Origin: Byssochlamys sp. IMV 00236
Taxonomy: Eukaryota; Ascomycota; Eurotiomycetes; Eurotiales; Thermoascaceae
Direction of reading: 5' to 3'
Assembly (NCBI GenBank): GCA_001931875.2
Contig: MSJH02000642.1
Span: 1-64,000, forward strand
Length of the DNA stretch: 64,000 bases
Position 1 is the stretch's first letter; the number at the start of each line of letters is the position of its first letter. Of the stretch, positions 62,301 through 64,000 are shown one piece after another. Below the pieces are notes generated by a model. It searched no databases. It was not told the origin of the DNA and saw nothing but the letters and a program-made list of their open reading frames with translations. Position numbers and translations under genes: made by a program.

Positions 62301-64000
62301 TAATATTATAGGCAGTTATCGCGAGGCTTAAACTAGATCCTGGCATAGTAAAGTAAAGATAATAATACAAGAAACCTATAAGAAGAAATAAATTTAGAGT
62401 TATAGACGAGCATTTTAATAGGGATTATCATAGCTTTAAGTGCTATATTCTAATGCAGCGTTATAGAAAATAGCAAAGTAATTATAAAATATTTAGGAGG
62501 GAGAATACAGCAAAAAAAAGGATATTATAAAAGACATAGAGGGGGTTTATAGATTAGATAATCCAGGCTCTTAGCCTGGAAAGAGAGACTTAATAAAATC
62601 TATAGTGGCGATATTTTACTAATAGGTAGGGCTTTGGCCTTAAAAATAGCTATACTCTTCTATCCTATTAGGCAGGCAGTAACTTAATAGTGCAGTGTCC
62701 TCCCTATATTATAATACAGCCCAGTCGCCTGACTTAAAATAGGGGTCTTAAAGGGCTCCTCTCTGCTTATACTAAAAAAAAACTTAACTTTTTTTCTATC
62801 CTTATTAAGCCGCTGATTTGTGAAAATAATTAAATAAGTTAGCCTCTCTCTTTAACTGGCAGAAGCATTTTTATATTATCTAAACAATATTAAAGCCAAA
62901 TTAAGAGAATATAGCAAGAATCTAAAACTAGATCCTTTTTTTTAGCTTACAGTTCTTCTCGGCAAAATAGAATAATTGCTTAATATTAAATACGCCCCAT
63001 ATGTTTGTCCATCTATAAATATAAACCCTACTTGCGTTATCTGCAGTTAATTATATATAAGAACTAGTAGCCTGAATTACTATATTTCATATTATTATTC
63101 TTATCTACAGCTAATTATTAAAATAAAGTCTTGCTATTCCTATAATACAGACCTAGACTTATATAAGCAACTTATATCCTATAAGAGAGCGGTTTATAAG
63201 GCGGCATATCAATCTAGAGCAGATTTTATATGGCCAGGCTTTGTTTAACTAGACTTAAGAGAAAGTAAGCTTAGAATTTACAATAATAGACTTATTAAAA
63301 TGCTGATTCAACGTCTAGCACAAAAATCCTTTTTATATATCTTCTATGGCGATAAGCAAGAGCTAAATTTTTACAACTTTATTGGAGAAGCAGCTGCTAT
63401 AATATATATATACCTAGAGATATTTAGCGCGGTAGAAGGGAGATAATTCAATAAGCAATACTCGGTCGACAGTTAAGTATCTTTATAATATAATCTAGGC
63501 TATTATGTAGATCTAAACTTATTGCTACTACTATCTTTTAAAAGCTCTCTCTAAATCCTATTTGATTATTATTTTTAAGCCCCTATAGCTTAAGCAGGGT
63601 TATAATCTATAATCTATTCAATACTTTCAAATTCTTATATCAGGTTATATCGCGAATAAGAACGCAAGTCACCCTTCAATGCCAATATAGCCGGCGCTTT
63701 TCTATATTATTATCTTTCCCTTGAATTCTAAGAAGCGCCCTAAAGAGTATGTTACTCAAATTTTAACAGGCTTATATCAGTTAATAAAAGAATAACATAT
63801 TAATACTTATATTAAGATAGTAGCTCTCTCACACTATTCTGCGCTATTGTAATATCCCTAATTAAATAAACAATACTGTTGCATATATATTATCTCACCC
63901 AAAAGTCCAGCTTGCCCGTGCATATATAGAATCCTCTAATTTTTTATCTATCCTGTAACAAAAATGCTATTTCGCCGTTATTAGAGGCTTCTTGAGAATA
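59400..64000 (+). pseudogene. further RIP-decayed coding relics, unidentified
   Basis: Downstream of the recombinase relic, plus-strand near-frames remain. One is about 60.7-61.9 kb with a basic region (near 60890-61110), ending in the only open frame of the block (61584-61850, 88 codons, MRLNNLKTIILSSEINSKRL). Another is near 63345-63450 (LNFYNFIGEAAAIIYIYLEI, then FSAVEGR). No reverse transcriptase, DDE or helicase motif could be identified. They may be accessory genes of the same element or other nested repeats. Confidence 0.35.

Larger units (their letters stand above)
53400..64000. mobile_element. RIP-like AT-rich block of decayed transposable elements
   Basis: More than 10 kb of very AT-rich DNA, dominated by TA dinucleotides and stop codons on all frames, with only one short open frame left. 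Where protein sense survives, stops fall where CAA/CAG/TGG codons are expected (C to T change on either strand), as in fungal RIP. At least two decayed units seem to be present: one at about 53.5-55.98 kb and one beginning with a GC-richer island at about 55.99 kb that runs off the window. Confidence 0.8.

Overview
The window is fungal nuclear DNA, most likely from Eurotiales (an Aspergillus or Penicillium relative). Genes carry several short introns (about 45-215 nt) with GTAAGT/GTATGT-type donors and CTAAC/CTGAC branch sites. The spliced products are filamentous-fungal families such as CreC, CreD, Zds, Slm1, Gem1, DUF3425 bZIP and Zn2Cys6 regulators. All exon models below were joined by eye from frame, splice signals and remembered family consensus. 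No alignment was run. No tRNA, rRNA or CRISPR was seen.

Layout. From 1 to 6.6 kb: a Roadblock/LC7 protein, a Slm1-type PH protein and a GNAT acetyltransferase. From 8 to 13 kb is an accessory stretch: an alpha/beta hydrolase, a frameshifted LysM relic, a bZIP/DUF3425 regulator divergent from a short-chain dehydrogenase. At 14.3-16.4 kb lies creD, an arrestin-like adaptor for HECT ubiquitin ligases, preceded by 5.4 kb without a convincing gene. At 21.7-27.7 kb are a small two-exon protein, an MFS monocarboxylate-type transporter and a Zn2Cys6 factor. From 28.5 to 51.4 kb is a core housekeeping block: Sft1 SNARE, Zds, Ysc84, Gem1/Miro, a tiny I9-type protease inhibitor, creC (WD40), an Age2-type ArfGAP, MsrB and a CUE/Smr protein. 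A 20-N assembly gap sits at 34447-34466.

From about 53.4 kb to the right edge the sequence changes abruptly to a very AT-rich, TA-dinucleotide-rich landscape full of stop codons. This is the expected picture of repeat-induced point mutation (RIP). Inside it, about 57.1-59.3 kb, I can still read a decayed DUF3435 tyrosine recombinase, the family that includes Starship 'captain' recombinases. Its probable Arg, His and Tyr catalytic positions remain, followed by a zinc-finger-like tail. A GC-richer island at about 55.99-56.33 kb lies just upstream. This is the most unusual part of the window: the possible 5' end of a dead giant mobile element that continues beyond the window.

Functional themes. 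creC and creD both belong to the ubiquitin/deubiquitination arm of carbon catabolite regulation and lie about 26 kb apart. Slm1, Ysc84, Zds, Sft1 and ArfGAP are all in membrane traffic, actin or TORC2/PP2A signalling. Three genes (creC, zds, gem1) have first coding exons of only 5, 6 and 10 nt, which automatic annotation is likely to miss.
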